Origin: an uncultured Pseudomonas sp.
GTDB lineage: Bacteria; Pseudomonadota; Gammaproteobacteria; Pseudomonadales; Pseudomonadaceae
NCBI RefSeq assembly: GCF_913774235.1
Contig: NZ_CAJYDW010000006.1
Location: forward strand, 186,001 to 250,000
Length of the DNA stretch: 64,000 bases
Direction: 5' to 3'
Below the pieces are notes generated by a model. The model ran no database searches. It was not told the DNA's origin and saw only the letters and a program-made list of their open reading frames with translations. Position numbers and translations under genes: made by a program. Shown piece by piece: positions 18,188-27,636 of the stretch (within the stretch, counting starts at the first letter, position 1; the number at the start of each line of letters is the position of its first letter).

Positions 18188-21100
18188 ATGAGCGTGGATG
18201 TCGAACTGGTGCTGGCCGGCAAGATCGGTTTTGCGGCGCACCAGAACGCGGTGCCCGTGCTGCGCGAATTGCGCCTCACCCACAGCGGCCAGGCCCCCCT
18301 GGTCGACCTCAGCCTGACGGTGACCGCCGAGCCAGCCTTCGTGGTGCCGCGTACCTGGCACCTGGAGCGCCTGGATCCCCAGGGCACCCTCCATCTCGAT
18401 GATCGCGACCTCGAATTCGACGCCGCTCTGCTCGGCAGTCTGCAGGAAAGCCTGGTCGCCCAGCTGACCTTCACGGTGCGCCAGGGCGAAGAGGTCCTGC
18501 AGACGCGGCGCTATCCGGTCGAGCTGCTGGCGCGCAACCAATGGGGCGGCGTGGACAGCATGCCCGAGCTGGCCGCGGCCTTCGTCATGCCCAACGACCC
18601 GGCGGTAGATCGCCTGCTGGGCGCGGCCGCCGAGGTCTTGCGGCGCGCCGGCAAGTCCACGGCGCTGGATGGCTATGAAGGCGGTTCGCGGCGTCGCGTC
18701 TGGGAGCTGAGTTCGGCGCTCTGGTCGGCGCTGTGCGGTCTGCAGCTGACCTATGCGGTGCCGCCGGCCAGCTTCGAGCGCCAGGGCCAGAAGATCCGCA
18801 CACCGGGTAGCATCCTCGACGGCGGCCTGGCCACCTGCCTGGATCTCGCCCTGCTCGCCTGCGCGGCGCTGGAACAGGCCGGGCTCAATCCGCTGCTGGT
18901 CATCACCCGCGGCCATGCCTTCGCCGGGGTCTGGCTGCAGCCCCAGGAATTCGCCCAGTTGCTCACCGACGAGGCCGAGCCGGTGCGCAAGCGGGTGGCG
19001 CTCAAGGACCTGCTGGTGTTCGAGACCACCCAGGCCACCGCCGCGCCGCCGCCGTCCTTTAGCCAGGCGGTGCAACTGGCCGAGCGGCAGCTGGACGACG
19101 AGTCCTTCGTGCTGGCCCTGGATATCCGTCGCGCCCGTCTGCAACGCATCCGCCCGCTGGCGGTGCCCGGCCAACTCGCGGCCACGGCGGACGGCCTGCT
19201 GCTGCCGGGCGAAGCCCTGGAAGAGGCCCCGCCGCTGCCGGCCTTCGACGTGGATGTCGAGGCGCCGCCGACCACTCCGGTCGGTCGCCTGGCGCTGTGG
19301 CAGCGCAAGCTGCTCGATCTCACCACCCGCAATCGCCTGCTGCATGTGCCGGACAACGCCCGCAGCGTGCCCCTGCTCTGCCCCGAGCCGGCGGCGCTGG
19401 AAGATCGCCTGGCCGAGGGCCGGGCCTTGCGCCTGGTGCCGCTGCCGGACCTGGCGGTGAGCGGGCGCGACGCCGTGCTGCACGAAGCCCGCGAACACGA
19501 GAATTTGCAAGACGAATACGCCCGCGGCGCCCTGGGCCGTGGCGAGGTGGTCGCCCCGCTGGAGGCGACCAAGCTGGATGCAGCGCTGGTGGAACTCTAT
19601 CGCCGCGCCCGCAGCGATCTCGACGAGGGCGGCGCCAACACCCTCTACCTGGCACTGGGCTTCCTGCGCTGGAAAAAGGCCGCCGACGATCCCAAGTACT
19701 ATCGCGCCCCACTGATCCTGCTGCCGGTGCGCCTGGAACGCCAGAGCGCCGCCAGCGGCATCACCCTGCACCTGTTCGAGGACGAGCCGCGCTTCAACCT
19801 GACCCTGTTGGAACTCCTGCGCCACGACTTCGACCTGGACATCCCCGGCCTCGACGGCCCGCTGCCCGGCGATGGCAACGGTATCGACGTAGACGGTATC
19901 TGGACGAAGGTCCGGCGGGCGGTGCGCGACCTGCCCGGCTTCGAGGTCAGCAGCGAACTGCTGCTCGGCCAGTTCTCCTTCGCTAAGTACCTGATGTGGA
20001 AGGACCTCACCGAGCGCAGCGACCAACTGCTGGAAAGCCCGTTGGTGCGCCACCTGCTGGAGCGTACGACGGAATCCGGCGCCTATCTCAGCGGTGGCAG
20101 CTTTCCCCGCGAGCGCGAGCTGGATCGCCAGGTCACCCCGGCGGAACTCTTCACCCCGTTGCCGGCGGATTCCTCGCAGTTGGCGGCGGTGCTGGCCTCG
20201 GCCGGTGGCCAGGACTTCGTGCTCGACGGCCCGCCCGGCACCGGCAAGTCCCAGACCATCGCCAACATGATTGCCCACAACCTGGCGCTCGGTCGGCGGG
20301 TCCTGTTCGTCGCCGAGAAGCGCGCGGCCCTGGACGTGGTCTATCGCCGCCTGGAGGCCCAGGGCCTGGGCGAATTCTGCCTGGAACTGCATTCGAGCAA
20401 GGCCTCCAAGGCCGAGGTGCTCAAGCAGCTGGAGCGCGCCTGGGACACCCGCGACGGTCTCGACGAAGAGGAATGGCTGGCCGAGGCCGCCGAGGTGGAG
20501 CGCCTGCGTGATCGCCTCAATGCCGTGGTCGAGCGCCTGCACCGTCGCTGGCCCAATGGCCTGACCCTGCAACAGAGCATCGGCCGTGTGCTGCGCGACG
20601 CCGCCCCCGACACCCCGCGCCTGGCCTGGGCCACCGCCGACGCCCACGATGCCGAGGCCCTGGCCGAGCTGCGCACTGCCGTGCGCCGCCTGGCGCTGCA
20701 TGCCGAGACCGGCCGCAGCCTGGCGGCGGATTTCGCCCTCCTGCCGGCCCATCCCTGGTCCAACGCCTGGCAGGACGCCCTGGTCAGCGCCGCCGAACGG
20801 CTGCGCGACACCCAGCAGGCACTTCAGCAAGCGCGACAGCGACTGCGCGACGTCCTCGGCCTGCCGCTGGCCGAGCAGGTAGCGCCCAAGCGGCTACTGG
20901 ACTTCGCCGAGTTGCTGCAGAGCGCCGCTGGCCAGGACCTGGGCTTCGCCTTCGGCCCCGGTGCCGGAGAACGCCAGCGCCAATTCGGCCGCGCCCTGGA
21001 GCTGCTGCGGGACTACCAGGCACTGGAGCGCGAGCTGTCGGTACCCTATGCCGCCGAAGCCTGTCGCCGCATCGCCCTCACCCAGCTGGAAGGCGCCTGG

Positions 21101-23320
21101 GACGCCGCCGGTCAGCGCTTCTGGATCTTCGCCACCCGCGCCCAGCGTCAGGTCACCCAGGACCTCGCCCGCCAGGGCGAAACCCAGGGCCAGCCCGACG
21201 CGGCCGCCGACCTGCCGCGGCTGCGCCGCCAGCGCAGCCTGGTCACCGAGTTGGACGACCTGGCGCCGACGCTCTCCGACATCGCCGGCTGGCAGGGCGT
21301 GGCCAGCGATCTCGACGCCCTGCTCGCCCGCCGTGCCCTGGCGGAAAAACTCAACGCGGCCCTGCCGACCTTGGCGGACACCCCTGAGCAGTTGCTGGCC
21401 CTGCGCCAGGCCGCGGCGCGTCGCTTGCAGCATCCCGAGGACCAGCCGGAAGACACCACCCTGGCCCCGGCCAGCCGTGCCTTCGCCCAGGCCCTCGCGG
21501 CGGCAGAGTCGGCGCGCCAGGCCTTCGCCGAGCAGGCGGGATTGGCGGAGGACACCCCAGCTGCCGACCTGGTCCGCACCGCTGCGGCCCTCTTGCGCCA
21601 GCCCGGCAAGCTCAAGGCTTGGTGCGACTGGCAGCGCGTCCGCGAAGAGGCGCAGACCCTGGGCCTGGCACCGCTGCTCGCCCGGGTCACGCTCGGCTCC
21701 GCCGAGGATCTCGCGGCCGTCTTCGAAACCGCCTATGCGCGCTGGTTCGCCGCCACCGCCCTGGACGCCGAGCCCTTGCTGCGCGACTTCGTCCCCGCCG
21801 AGCACGAGAGCGACATCCAGGCCTATCGCCGGCTCGACGACCGCCTGCAGCAACTCGCCGTGCGCCATATCCGCGCCCGCCTCTGCGGCGAGTTGCCGCC
21901 GAAGAACGACGCCGCGCGCCAGGGTGGCGGCTTCGCCGTGCTCAAGCACGAATTGCAGAAGCAGCGCCGGCACAAGCCGTTGCGCCAACTGGCGCTGGAG
22001 ATGGGGGACGCCCTGGCCCGACTGGCGCCCTGCATGCTGATGAGTCCGCTGTCCATCGCCCAGTACCTGCCGCCGGACGGCGGTCTGTTCGACCTGGTGA
22101 TCTTCGACGAAGCCTCGCAGATCGCGCCCTGGGACGCGGTGGGTGCCATCGCCCGCGGCGTGCAGGTAGTGATCGCCGGCGACCCCCGGCAGATGCCGCC
22201 GACGCGCTTCTTCGACCGCGCCGCCGGCGAGGACGACACCGCCGAGGACCTGGAAAGCATCCTCGACGAATGCCTGGGCGCCGGCACCTACAGCCATAGC
22301 CTCAACTGGCACTACCGCAGTCGCCACGAGAGCCTGATCGCCTTCTCCAACCACCATTACTACGACGGCAAGCTGATCACCTTCCCCGCCCCGGAGATCC
22401 GTCCGAGCGCGGTGGAGTGGCGGCGGGTGGACGGCGTCTATGCCAAGGGCAAGGGCCGCCACAACGCCCTGGAAGCCCAGGCCATGGTCGCCGAGGCGGT
22501 CAAACGCCTGCTCGATCCGGCCTTCGCCGGGCTCAGCCTGGGCATCATCACCCTCAACAGCGAACAGCAGCGGCTGGTCACCGACCTGCTCGACCGGGCG
22601 CGCCAGCAGCACCCGGAGATCGAGGCGCACTTCGCCGAAGACCTGGCCGAGCCGGTGGTGGTGAAGAACCTGGAAACGGTGCAGGGTGACGAGCGCGACC
22701 TGATCATGCTCGGCATCGGCTTCGGCCCCACCGAGCCGGGCGCCAACAGCATGTCGATGAATTTCGGTCCGCTGAACAAGGACGGCGGCTGGCGCCGGCT
22801 CAACGTCGCCGTGACCCGGGCGCGGCGGGAGATGCTGGTGTTCTCCTCCTTCGATCCAGGACTGATCGACCTCAACCGCACCAATGCCCGGGCGGTACGG
22901 GATCTCAAGCTGTTCCTCGAATTCGCCCAGCGCGGGCCCCAGGCCCTGGCCGCCGCGGTCAAGGGCTCCCTGGGCGGCCACGATTCGCCCTTCGAGGAAG
23001 CCGTAGCCCAGGCGCTGCAGGCCAAGGGCTGGCAGGTGGTGCCACAGATCGGCGTCTCGCGTTTCCGCATCGACTTGGGCATCGTCCACCCCGACCGGCC
23101 GGGCGACTACCTGGTCGGCATCGAATGCGACGGCGCCACCTACCACAGCGCCGCCACCGCCCGCGACCGCGACAAGACCCGCAGCGCCATCCTCCAGGGC
23201 CTCGGCTGGACGCTGCTGCGCGTCTGGTCGACCGAGTGGTGGATCGATCGGGCCGGTGCCACCGAGCGGCTGCATGGGGAGATCGAGCGGCTGCTGGAAG
23301 AATCGCGGGCGAAAGCCTGA
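18188..23320 (+). CDS. Giant SF1 helicase with transglutaminase-like domain and Vsr-like nuclease
   Basis: A single 1710-residue protein. Residues about 200-260 form a DUF4011/transglutaminase-like segment with Cys217 (GGLATCLDLALLACAALE) and His243 (GHAF). The SF1 helicase has Walker A GPPGTGKSQT (about 680), Walker B VIFDEAS (about 1305), GDPRQMPP, NWHYRSRHESL, QGDERD and NVAVTRARREM. About 600 residues with helical, Arg/Leu-rich coiled segments separate Walker A and B. The C-terminus (from about 1598) is a PD-(D/E)XK fold: FEEAVA, RFRIDLGIVHP and GIECDGATYHS. COG1112-type helicases fused to nucleases occur in anti-phage systems, which is inference here. It stands alone, with GC content like the host. 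Confidence 0.9.
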   Translation: MSVDVELVLAGKIGFAAHQNAVPVLRELRLTHSGQAPLVDLSLTVTAEPAFVVPRTWHLERLDPQGTLHLDDRDLEFDAALLGSLQESLVAQLTFTVRQGEEVLQTRRYPVELLARNQWGGVDSMPELAAAFVMPNDPAVDRLLGAAAEVLRRAGKSTALDGYEGGSRRRVWELSSALWSALCGLQLTYAVPPASFERQGQKIRTPGSILDGGLATCLDLALLACAALEQAGLNPLLVITRGHAFAGVWLQPQEFAQLLTDEAEPVRKRVALKDLLVFETTQATAAPPPSFSQAVQLAERQLDDESFVLALDIRRARLQRIRPLAVPGQLAATADGLLLPGEALEEAPPLPAFDVDVEAPPTTPVGRLALWQRKLLDLTTRNRLLHVPDNARSVPLLCPEPAALEDRLAEGRALRLVPLPDLAVSGRDAVLHEAREHENLQDEYARGALGRGEVVAPLEATKLDAALVELYRRARSDLDEGGANTLYLALGFLRWKKAADDPKYYRAPLILLPVRLERQSAASGITLHLFEDEPRFNLTLLELLRHDFDLDIPGLDGPLPGDGNGIDVDGIWTKVRRAVRDLPGFEVSSELLLGQFSFAKYLMWKDLTERSDQLLESPLVRHLLERTTESGAYLSGGSFPRERELDRQVTPAELFTPLPADSSQLAAVLASAGGQDFVLDGPPGTGKSQTIANMIAHNLALGRRVLFVAEKRAALDVVYRRLEAQGLGEFCLELHSSKASKAEVLKQLERAWDTRDGLDEEEWLAEAAEVERLRDRLNAVVERLHRRWPNGLTLQQSIGRVLRDAAPDTPRLAWATADAHDAEALAELRTAVRRLALHAETGRSLAADFALLPAHPWSNAWQDALVSAAERLRDTQQALQQARQRLRDVLGLPLAEQVAPKRLLDFAELLQSAAGQDLGFAFGPGAGERQRQFGRALELLRDYQALERELSVPYAAEACRRIALTQLEGAWDAAGQRFWIFATRAQRQVTQDLARQGETQGQPDAAADLPRLRRQRSLVTELDDLAPTLSDIAGWQGVASDLDALLARRALAEKLNAALPTLADTPEQLLALRQAAARRLQHPEDQPEDTTLAPASRAFAQALAAAESARQAFAEQAGLAEDTPAADLVRTAAALLRQPGKLKAWCDWQRVREEAQTLGLAPLLARVTLGSAEDLAAVFETAYARWFAATALDAEPLLRDFVPAEHESDIQAYRRLDDRLQQLAVRHIRARLCGELPPKNDAARQGGGFAVLKHELQKQRRHKPLRQLALEMGDALARLAPCMLMSPLSIAQYLPPDGGLFDLVIFDEASQIAPWDAVGAIARGVQVVIAGDPRQMPPTRFFDRAAGEDDTAEDLESILDECLGAGTYSHSLNWHYRSRHESLIAFSNHHYYDGKLITFPAPEIRPSAVEWRRVDGVYAKGKGRHNALEAQAMVAEAVKRLLDPAFAGLSLGIITLNSEQQRLVTDLLDRARQQHPEIEAHFAEDLAEPVVVKNLETVQGDERDLIMLGIGFGPTEPGANSMSMNFGPLNKDGGWRRLNVAVTRARREMLVFSSFDPGLIDLNRTNARAVRDLKLFLEFAQRGPQALAAAVKGSLGGHDSPFEEAVAQALQAKGWQVVPQIGVSRFRIDLGIVHPDRPGDYLVGIECDGATYHSAATARDRDKTRSAILQGLGWTLLRVWSTEWWIDRAGATERLHGEIERLLEESRAKA

Positions 23321-23331
23321 GGTAAGGGCTA

Positions 23332-23590
23332 TTTGGCTTCGCCGCGCTCAGCGGCAACCTAGGCTGTGATACCCAGGTTGAGCGCAGCGAGTCGGATGTT
23401 CGGGTGTGGGGCAACCCTCACCCCGGCCCTCTCCCCGAGGGAGAGGGGGCGATTGGGTCCGGCGCGGGTGGTGGCTCGTCCCCTGGTATCGCGCTGCCAA
23501 GGCCTCCGTCGCGTGGAAAACCGCGCCGCGTTTTCCACTGATCAACTGCACCTAGACGTGGATAAAGCGCCGTTAGCCATCCTGCGGGGC
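23332..23590. repeat. Mosaic of Pseudomonas intergenic repeats
   Basis: The spacer after the giant helicase contains a diverged TTGGCTTCGC...CAGCGGCAACCTA segment (23332-23360) related to the array that follows. It also holds an inverted copy of the CCCTCTCCC/GGGAGAGGG hairpin with its GTGAGGGT flank (23416-23452) and a perfect nine-bp inverted repeat GTGGAAAAC/GTTTTCCAC (23513-23538). These look like REP-type elements and contain no gene. Confidence 0.75.
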
Positions 23591-23594
23591 TACT

Positions 23595-23938
23595 CCCTCT
23601 CCCCTTGGGAGAGGGCTGGGGTGAGGGTATCTCCGGACATGCCGATGGCCAACGGACCGTTGGGCTTCGCTGCGTTCAGCGCCAACCTACCAGGCGCCTG
23701 ATCATACCGAACTACCCCCTCTCCCCTTGGGAGAGGGCTGGGGTGAGGGTATCCCCGGACAGGCCGATGGCCAACGGACCGTTGGGCTTCGCTGCATTCA
23801 GCGCCAACCCACCAAGCGCCTGATCACACCGAACCACCCCCTCTCCCCCTGGGAGAGGGCTGGGGTGAGGGTATCCCCGGACAGGCCGATGGCCAACGGA
23901 CCAATGGGCTTCGCTGCACCCAGCCCAACCGACGCGAA
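23595..23938. repeat. Tandem array of a 122-bp repeat (2.8 copies)
   Basis: Units start at 23595, 23717 and 23839, exactly 122 bp apart. Each opens with a CCCTCTCCC..GGGAGAGGG hairpin, then GCTGGGGTGAGGGTATC, CGGACA, and GATGGCCAACGGACC, and ends with a GGGCTTCGCTGC segment. The third unit is cut short and runs to within a few bases of the porin stop codon. The hairpins could terminate transcription from both converging genes. Confidence 0.9.
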
Positions 23939-23942
23939 GCCG

Positions 23943-25304
23943 TCAAAGAATGTTCAACGGATACTCGGTGATCAGCCGGGTCTCGGCCACGGTGCCGCCG
24001 GTGCTCTGGCTGCCGGAGTGCCAGGCCTGGCGCAGGCGGAAGCTCAAATCCTTGGCCGGGCCGTCCTGGAGGACGTACTTGGCCTCCAGATCGGTCTCGT
24101 GCTCCTTCTCGCCATCGCCATAGAGACCGGCGTAGGCCGAATCGGCGGCTACCTGGGTACCGTCGATGCCGCTGCCGCGGGTATGCCGCACCATCAGACT
24201 CAGGCCCGGCACGCCGTAGCTTTCCATATCGAGGTCGTAGCGCGCCTGCCAGCTGCGTTCGCCCGGGCCGTTGAAGTCGGAGAACTGCATGGAGTTGCCG
24301 AGCAGGATGGAATCGCCGAAGGACCCCGGCACCGGTGCGCCGAAGACCGCGTAGTCGAAGGGTTCGTCGCCATGGATGCGCTGGTGGATCAGGGTGAAGG
24401 TATGGGCGCCGGTCTGGAAGGCGGCGGCCAGCGACCAGGCGGTGTTGTCGATGCTGCCGGCCTTGGCGCTGCCGGCGTCCAGGGTGCGATAGAGGTTGGC
24501 GTCGAAGGTCAGGCTCTGCTCGGCGGCCAGGGGCACCACGTAGTTCAGGTTGCCATAGTACTGGTCCCAGACGTCTTCGAAGTGCCCGGTGTAGAGCGAG
24601 GCACTGAGGTGATCGCTGAACTTGTAGACGCCTCCGGCGTAGCTGGCGGAGGAGGCCTCGACCCCGGCGTAGCCCGCGTAGATACCGCCGTCCGAGCTGG
24701 TGGTGCGCGGCGCGGTGGCCGAGGTGAAGTGGCCACCTTCGAGCATCAGGTGATCGACCTCCTGGCTCACCAGGCTCCAGCCGCGGGCGGTCTGGGGGAA
24801 CAGCCAGTTGCCACCCGCCGCCAGTACCGGCGCCGTGGGCTGCTGGTCGCCGTACTTGAGCACGGTGTTGGAGACGCGTAGCTTGACCGCCGCCCCGCCC
24901 CGGCTGAATTCGTCACGCTGGCTGCCGTCGCCGTCCACCGGCATGTTCGGGGTATTGGCATGGCCATCACCCCCGTCCAGCTTGAGTCCCAGATAGCCGA
25001 AGGCATCCACGCCGACGCCCACGGTGCCCTGGGTGAAGCCCGAGGTGTAGTTGAGCAGGAAGGCCTGGGTCCAGCTGCGCGGATCGCGGCTGTTGCGCGG
25101 CTCGGCGCCGTGGCCATCGCCTTCGTTCTGGCGCAGGTAATAGTAGTTGCGCAGCAGCAGGGTCAGGTCGCCGTCCTCGACAAAGCCCTTGGCGTCGGAC
25201 TGCTGGCTGGCCAGGGCCGCGCCGGTGAGCAGCAGACCGGGTACGCCCAGCAGCCAGGCCCGGTGGCGAAGAGGACGGAGTGAAGACAGTGACAGGCGAT
25301 TCAT
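23943..25304 (-). CDS. OprD-family outer-membrane porin
   Basis: A 453-residue protein with a signal peptide ending in GAALA-SQQSDA. It continues with the OprD-family opening GFVEDGDLTLLLRNYYYLRQ and alternating beta-strands to a C-terminal strand ETRLITEYPLNIL. OprD/OccD-OccK channels admit basic amino acids, aromatic acids or peptides; the substrate is not apparent. I used the ATG at 25302-25304 because the longer frame lacks a signal-like start. The repeat array abuts its 3' end, and no transport or catabolic genes flank it. Confidence 0.92.
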   Translation of the reverse strand: MNRLSLSSLRPLRHRAWLLGVPGLLLTGAALASQQSDAKGFVEDGDLTLLLRNYYYLRQNEGDGHGAEPRNSRDPRSWTQAFLLNYTSGFTQGTVGVGVDAFGYLGLKLDGGDGHANTPNMPVDGDGSQRDEFSRGGAAVKLRVSNTVLKYGDQQPTAPVLAAGGNWLFPQTARGWSLVSQEVDHLMLEGGHFTSATAPRTTSSDGGIYAGYAGVEASSASYAGGVYKFSDHLSASLYTGHFEDVWDQYYGNLNYVVPLAAEQSLTFDANLYRTLDAGSAKAGSIDNTAWSLAAAFQTGAHTFTLIHQRIHGDEPFDYAVFGAPVPGSFGDSILLGNSMQFSDFNGPGERSWQARYDLDMESYGVPGLSLMVRHTRGSGIDGTQVAADSAYAGLYGDGEKEHETDLEAKYVLQDGPAKDLSFRLRQAWHSGSQSTGGTVAETRLITEYPLNIL

Positions 25305-25448
25305 GGGCGTCTCGATAGCGGGTGGATAACGGGTTGGAGACCGTCGTAGGACGACTGAGTTCACCCTTTGCCGCGGCAGCCCGGCCTGTCACGCCCTGGT
25401 AATACCGATCTGCTGCGCTAGCCTCTACCTATTATCCCGAGGCCCGCC

Positions 25449-26372
25449 ATGACCACCATAGATCTCGCCTACCGCCCTCGCCTCGCCGATCTGCGCCCGC
25501 TCCTGCCCGACGCGGCCAGCGGGCTGCGCGGCGGTCCACGAATCACCCCCGCCGCCGACTTGGCGGATCGGCAGGGCTATGCCGCCGACTTCCTTGGCGA
25601 CTTCCCAGTGCCCTGGCCGCAGCCGAGCGCGGCCTTGGCCAGCGACGTCCTGCCCATTCCTGCCAGCGGCGACCGCCTGGACTACACCCATTTCTCCGTG
25701 ACCCTGTCGCGTAGCCGGCGGATAGCGCTGTGGGTGGGCGTCAACATCGACGGTGGCCAGGCGGTGGAGGTGCCACGCAGCCGCGACGCCTGGGCCTACG
25801 ATGGCCGGGTACCGCTGGAGGCCCAGCTCGGCGAGTCACTCTATGCCGACAATCTGCTCGACCGTGGTCACTTGGTGCGTCGCCAGGACCCCAATTGGGG
25901 ACCCGAGGCCAACCAGGCCAATAAAGACACCTTCCATTTCACCAACTGCGCACCGCAGATGGCGGCCTTCAATCAGAAGACCTGGCTGGAGCTGGAGGAC
26001 TATATCCTTGACAACACCCAGCGCTGGCAGGCGCGAGTCAGCGTCTTCAGCGGCCCGGTGCTGCGCGCCGACGATCGCGCCTATCGCGACGCCCGGATTC
26101 CTGAAGCCTTCTGGAAGGTGGTGGCCTTTCTCGGCGACGACGGCAAGCCCTCCGCCAGCGCCTACCTGATCGACCAACGCCGCGAGTTGGACGCGCTGTC
26201 CATCGCCTTCGGCCGACTGCGCACCTACCAGTGCAGCGTGCTGCATATCGAGCAACTGACCGGTATCGACTTCGGCTCGTTGAGCGCTTACGACGGCTTT
26301 TCCAATGAAGAGCGCGCCACCGGGGCCTCGGTCGAGCGAGCCATTTTCGGTCCAGCCGATATCCTGCTCTAA
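25449..26372 (+). CDS. DNA/RNA non-specific endonuclease (NUC1/EndoG family)
   Basis: A 307-residue protein with the NUC1 active-site block NLLDRGHLVRRQDPNWG (catalytic His in DRGH) followed by DTFHFTNCAPQMAAFNQKTW with the metal-binding Asn. No signal peptide is evident, so it may act inside the cell, need another export route, or be a toxin-type nuclease; I see no immunity gene next to it. Its last four bases overlap the convergent MFS gene. Confidence 0.88.
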   Translation: MTTIDLAYRPRLADLRPLLPDAASGLRGGPRITPAADLADRQGYAADFLGDFPVPWPQPSAALASDVLPIPASGDRLDYTHFSVTLSRSRRIALWVGVNIDGGQAVEVPRSRDAWAYDGRVPLEAQLGESLYADNLLDRGHLVRRQDPNWGPEANQANKDTFHFTNCAPQMAAFNQKTWLELEDYILDNTQRWQARVSVFSGPVLRADDRAYRDARIPEAFWKVVAFLGDDGKPSASAYLIDQRRELDALSIAFGRLRTYQCSVLHIEQLTGIDFGSLSAYDGFSNEERATGASVERAIFGPADILL

Positions 26373-27541
26373 CCCGGCTGTACGCAGGGACGCGGCAGGC
26401 TATTACGCACCCCCAGCACCGCCAGCAGGATCACCCCGGCCAGGTACAGCTCGGCGGCGCCCGCCAACCCCAGCCGCGGCACCAGGGTGCTGACCGCCAG
26501 GGCCGGCAGGCAGAAGGCGAGGTAGCTGAGGACGTAGAAGGCCGCCAGCAGGCCGGCGCGCTGGGCTGGCTCCGCCAGCGGCAGCAGGCTGCGGGTGGCG
26601 CCGAGAAAGCCACTGCCGAAGCCGACGCCGGTCACCAGGGTGCCCAGGGCGAAGAGTCCCAGCTGACCGCTGACTACCGCCAACCAGAGCAGTACCGGCC
26701 CGGCCACCAGGGTGCTCGCGCCCAGGCGCAGCAGCCGGGCCGGTGACCAGCCGCGCAGGCCATGCAGGCAGGCCGCACCGGTTAGGGTCAGGCCAGCCAC
26801 CACCCCACCGCCGACCAGGATCGAGGTGGCGCCGGTAGCCGCCTTGATCAACCCCGGCATCAGCGACAGATAGAAACCGCCCACCGCCCAGACGGCCAGC
26901 TCCAGCGGCAGCACCCGCCACAGCATGGCGCGCGCCTGCGGCGGGACCGCCAGTTGTGGACGCAAGGCGGCGAGCAGTCCCGGCCGGCGCGGCAGGCTAT
27001 CGGGCAGGCGCAGCAGCAACAGGCCTTGCAGCACGAAGAGCAGCAGGAACAGCCGATAGACCAGTTGCAAGGGCGCGGGCGCGAATTCCACCAGCAGGCC
27101 ACAGCCCAGGGCACCGACCGCCATGCCCAGCAACGGCGTCAGGCTGTTCAGCCAGGGACCACGCTCAGCGTCCACGTCGAGCAGCGCCGCGCCCAGGGCG
27201 CTGGTGGCGATGCCGGTCGCCAGGCCCTGCAAGGTGCGGGCGAGCACCAGGTCTGCCAGCCCTTCGGCCTGGTGGAACAGCAGCATGGCGAGGATCTCCA
27301 GCACCAGAGCGCCCAGGATCACCGGGCGGCGCCCCAGGTGATCGGAGAGCCGCCCGCCCACCAGCAAGGCAGCTAGCAGCGCCAGGGCATAGACCGCGAA
27401 CACCAGGGTCAGCCAAAAGGTGGAAAAGCCCCAAGCCTGCTGGTAGCTGGCATAGAGGGGTGTCGGCGCGCTGGACGCTGCCAGGAAGGTCAGCAGCACG
27501 ACTCCGAGCAGGGCTAGGCGCGAAGCAGGCGAAGAGGTCAT
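26369..27541 (-). CDS. MFS transporter (drug-efflux type)
   Basis: A 390-residue membrane protein with about twelve helices and the MFS loop 2-3 motif GGRLSDHLGRRPVIL. It also has a motif C-like GIATSALGAALL, which points to a DHA-type antiporter. It is divergent from a TetR-family repressor with a palindrome between them (27551-27573), the usual design of an inducible efflux pump. The exported compound is unknown. Confidence 0.88.
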   Translation of the reverse strand: MTSSPASRLALLGVVLLTFLAASSAPTPLYASYQQAWGFSTFWLTLVFAVYALALLAALLVGGRLSDHLGRRPVILGALVLEILAMLLFHQAEGLADLVLARTLQGLATGIATSALGAALLDVDAERGPWLNSLTPLLGMAVGALGCGLLVEFAPAPLQLVYRLFLLLFVLQGLLLLRLPDSLPRRPGLLAALRPQLAVPPQARAMLWRVLPLELAVWAVGGFYLSLMPGLIKAATGATSILVGGGVVAGLTLTGAACLHGLRGWSPARLLRLGASTLVAGPVLLWLAVVSGQLGLFALGTLVTGVGFGSGFLGATRSLLPLAEPAQRAGLLAAFYVLSYLAFCLPALAVSTLVPRLGLAGAAELYLAGVILLAVLGVRNSLPRPCVQPG

Positions 27542-27550
27542 GGTCGAACC

Positions 27551-27573
27551 CTAAAGCTAAGTAATTGCTTTAG
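27551..27573. promoter_or_regulatory. Probable TetR operator
   Basis: The inverted repeat CTAAAGC-N9-GCTTTAG lies ten bases before the MFS start and within the 95-bp spacer shared with the divergent TetR gene. A second, weaker GCAA-N5-TTGC pair is at 27599-27611. Binding by the neighbouring repressor is inferred from position. Confidence 0.6.
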
Positions 27574-27636
27574 AGACTGAACCCTTCCCAAGACAAAAGC
27601 AATGCGTTTGCGTTAAAGCGAAGGTATCCTGGCGGC

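Noticed and set aside
18161..20830. 889-codon minus-strand frame inside the giant helicase gene
   Set aside because: Gln/Gly/Ala-rich translation mirrors the helicase codons; the plus strand carries clear helicase motifs.
25449..26372. NUC1 nuclease as part of a toxin-immunity pair
   Set aside because: No small immunity-like gene or secretion marker domain is adjacent; neighbours are a porin and an MFS pump.
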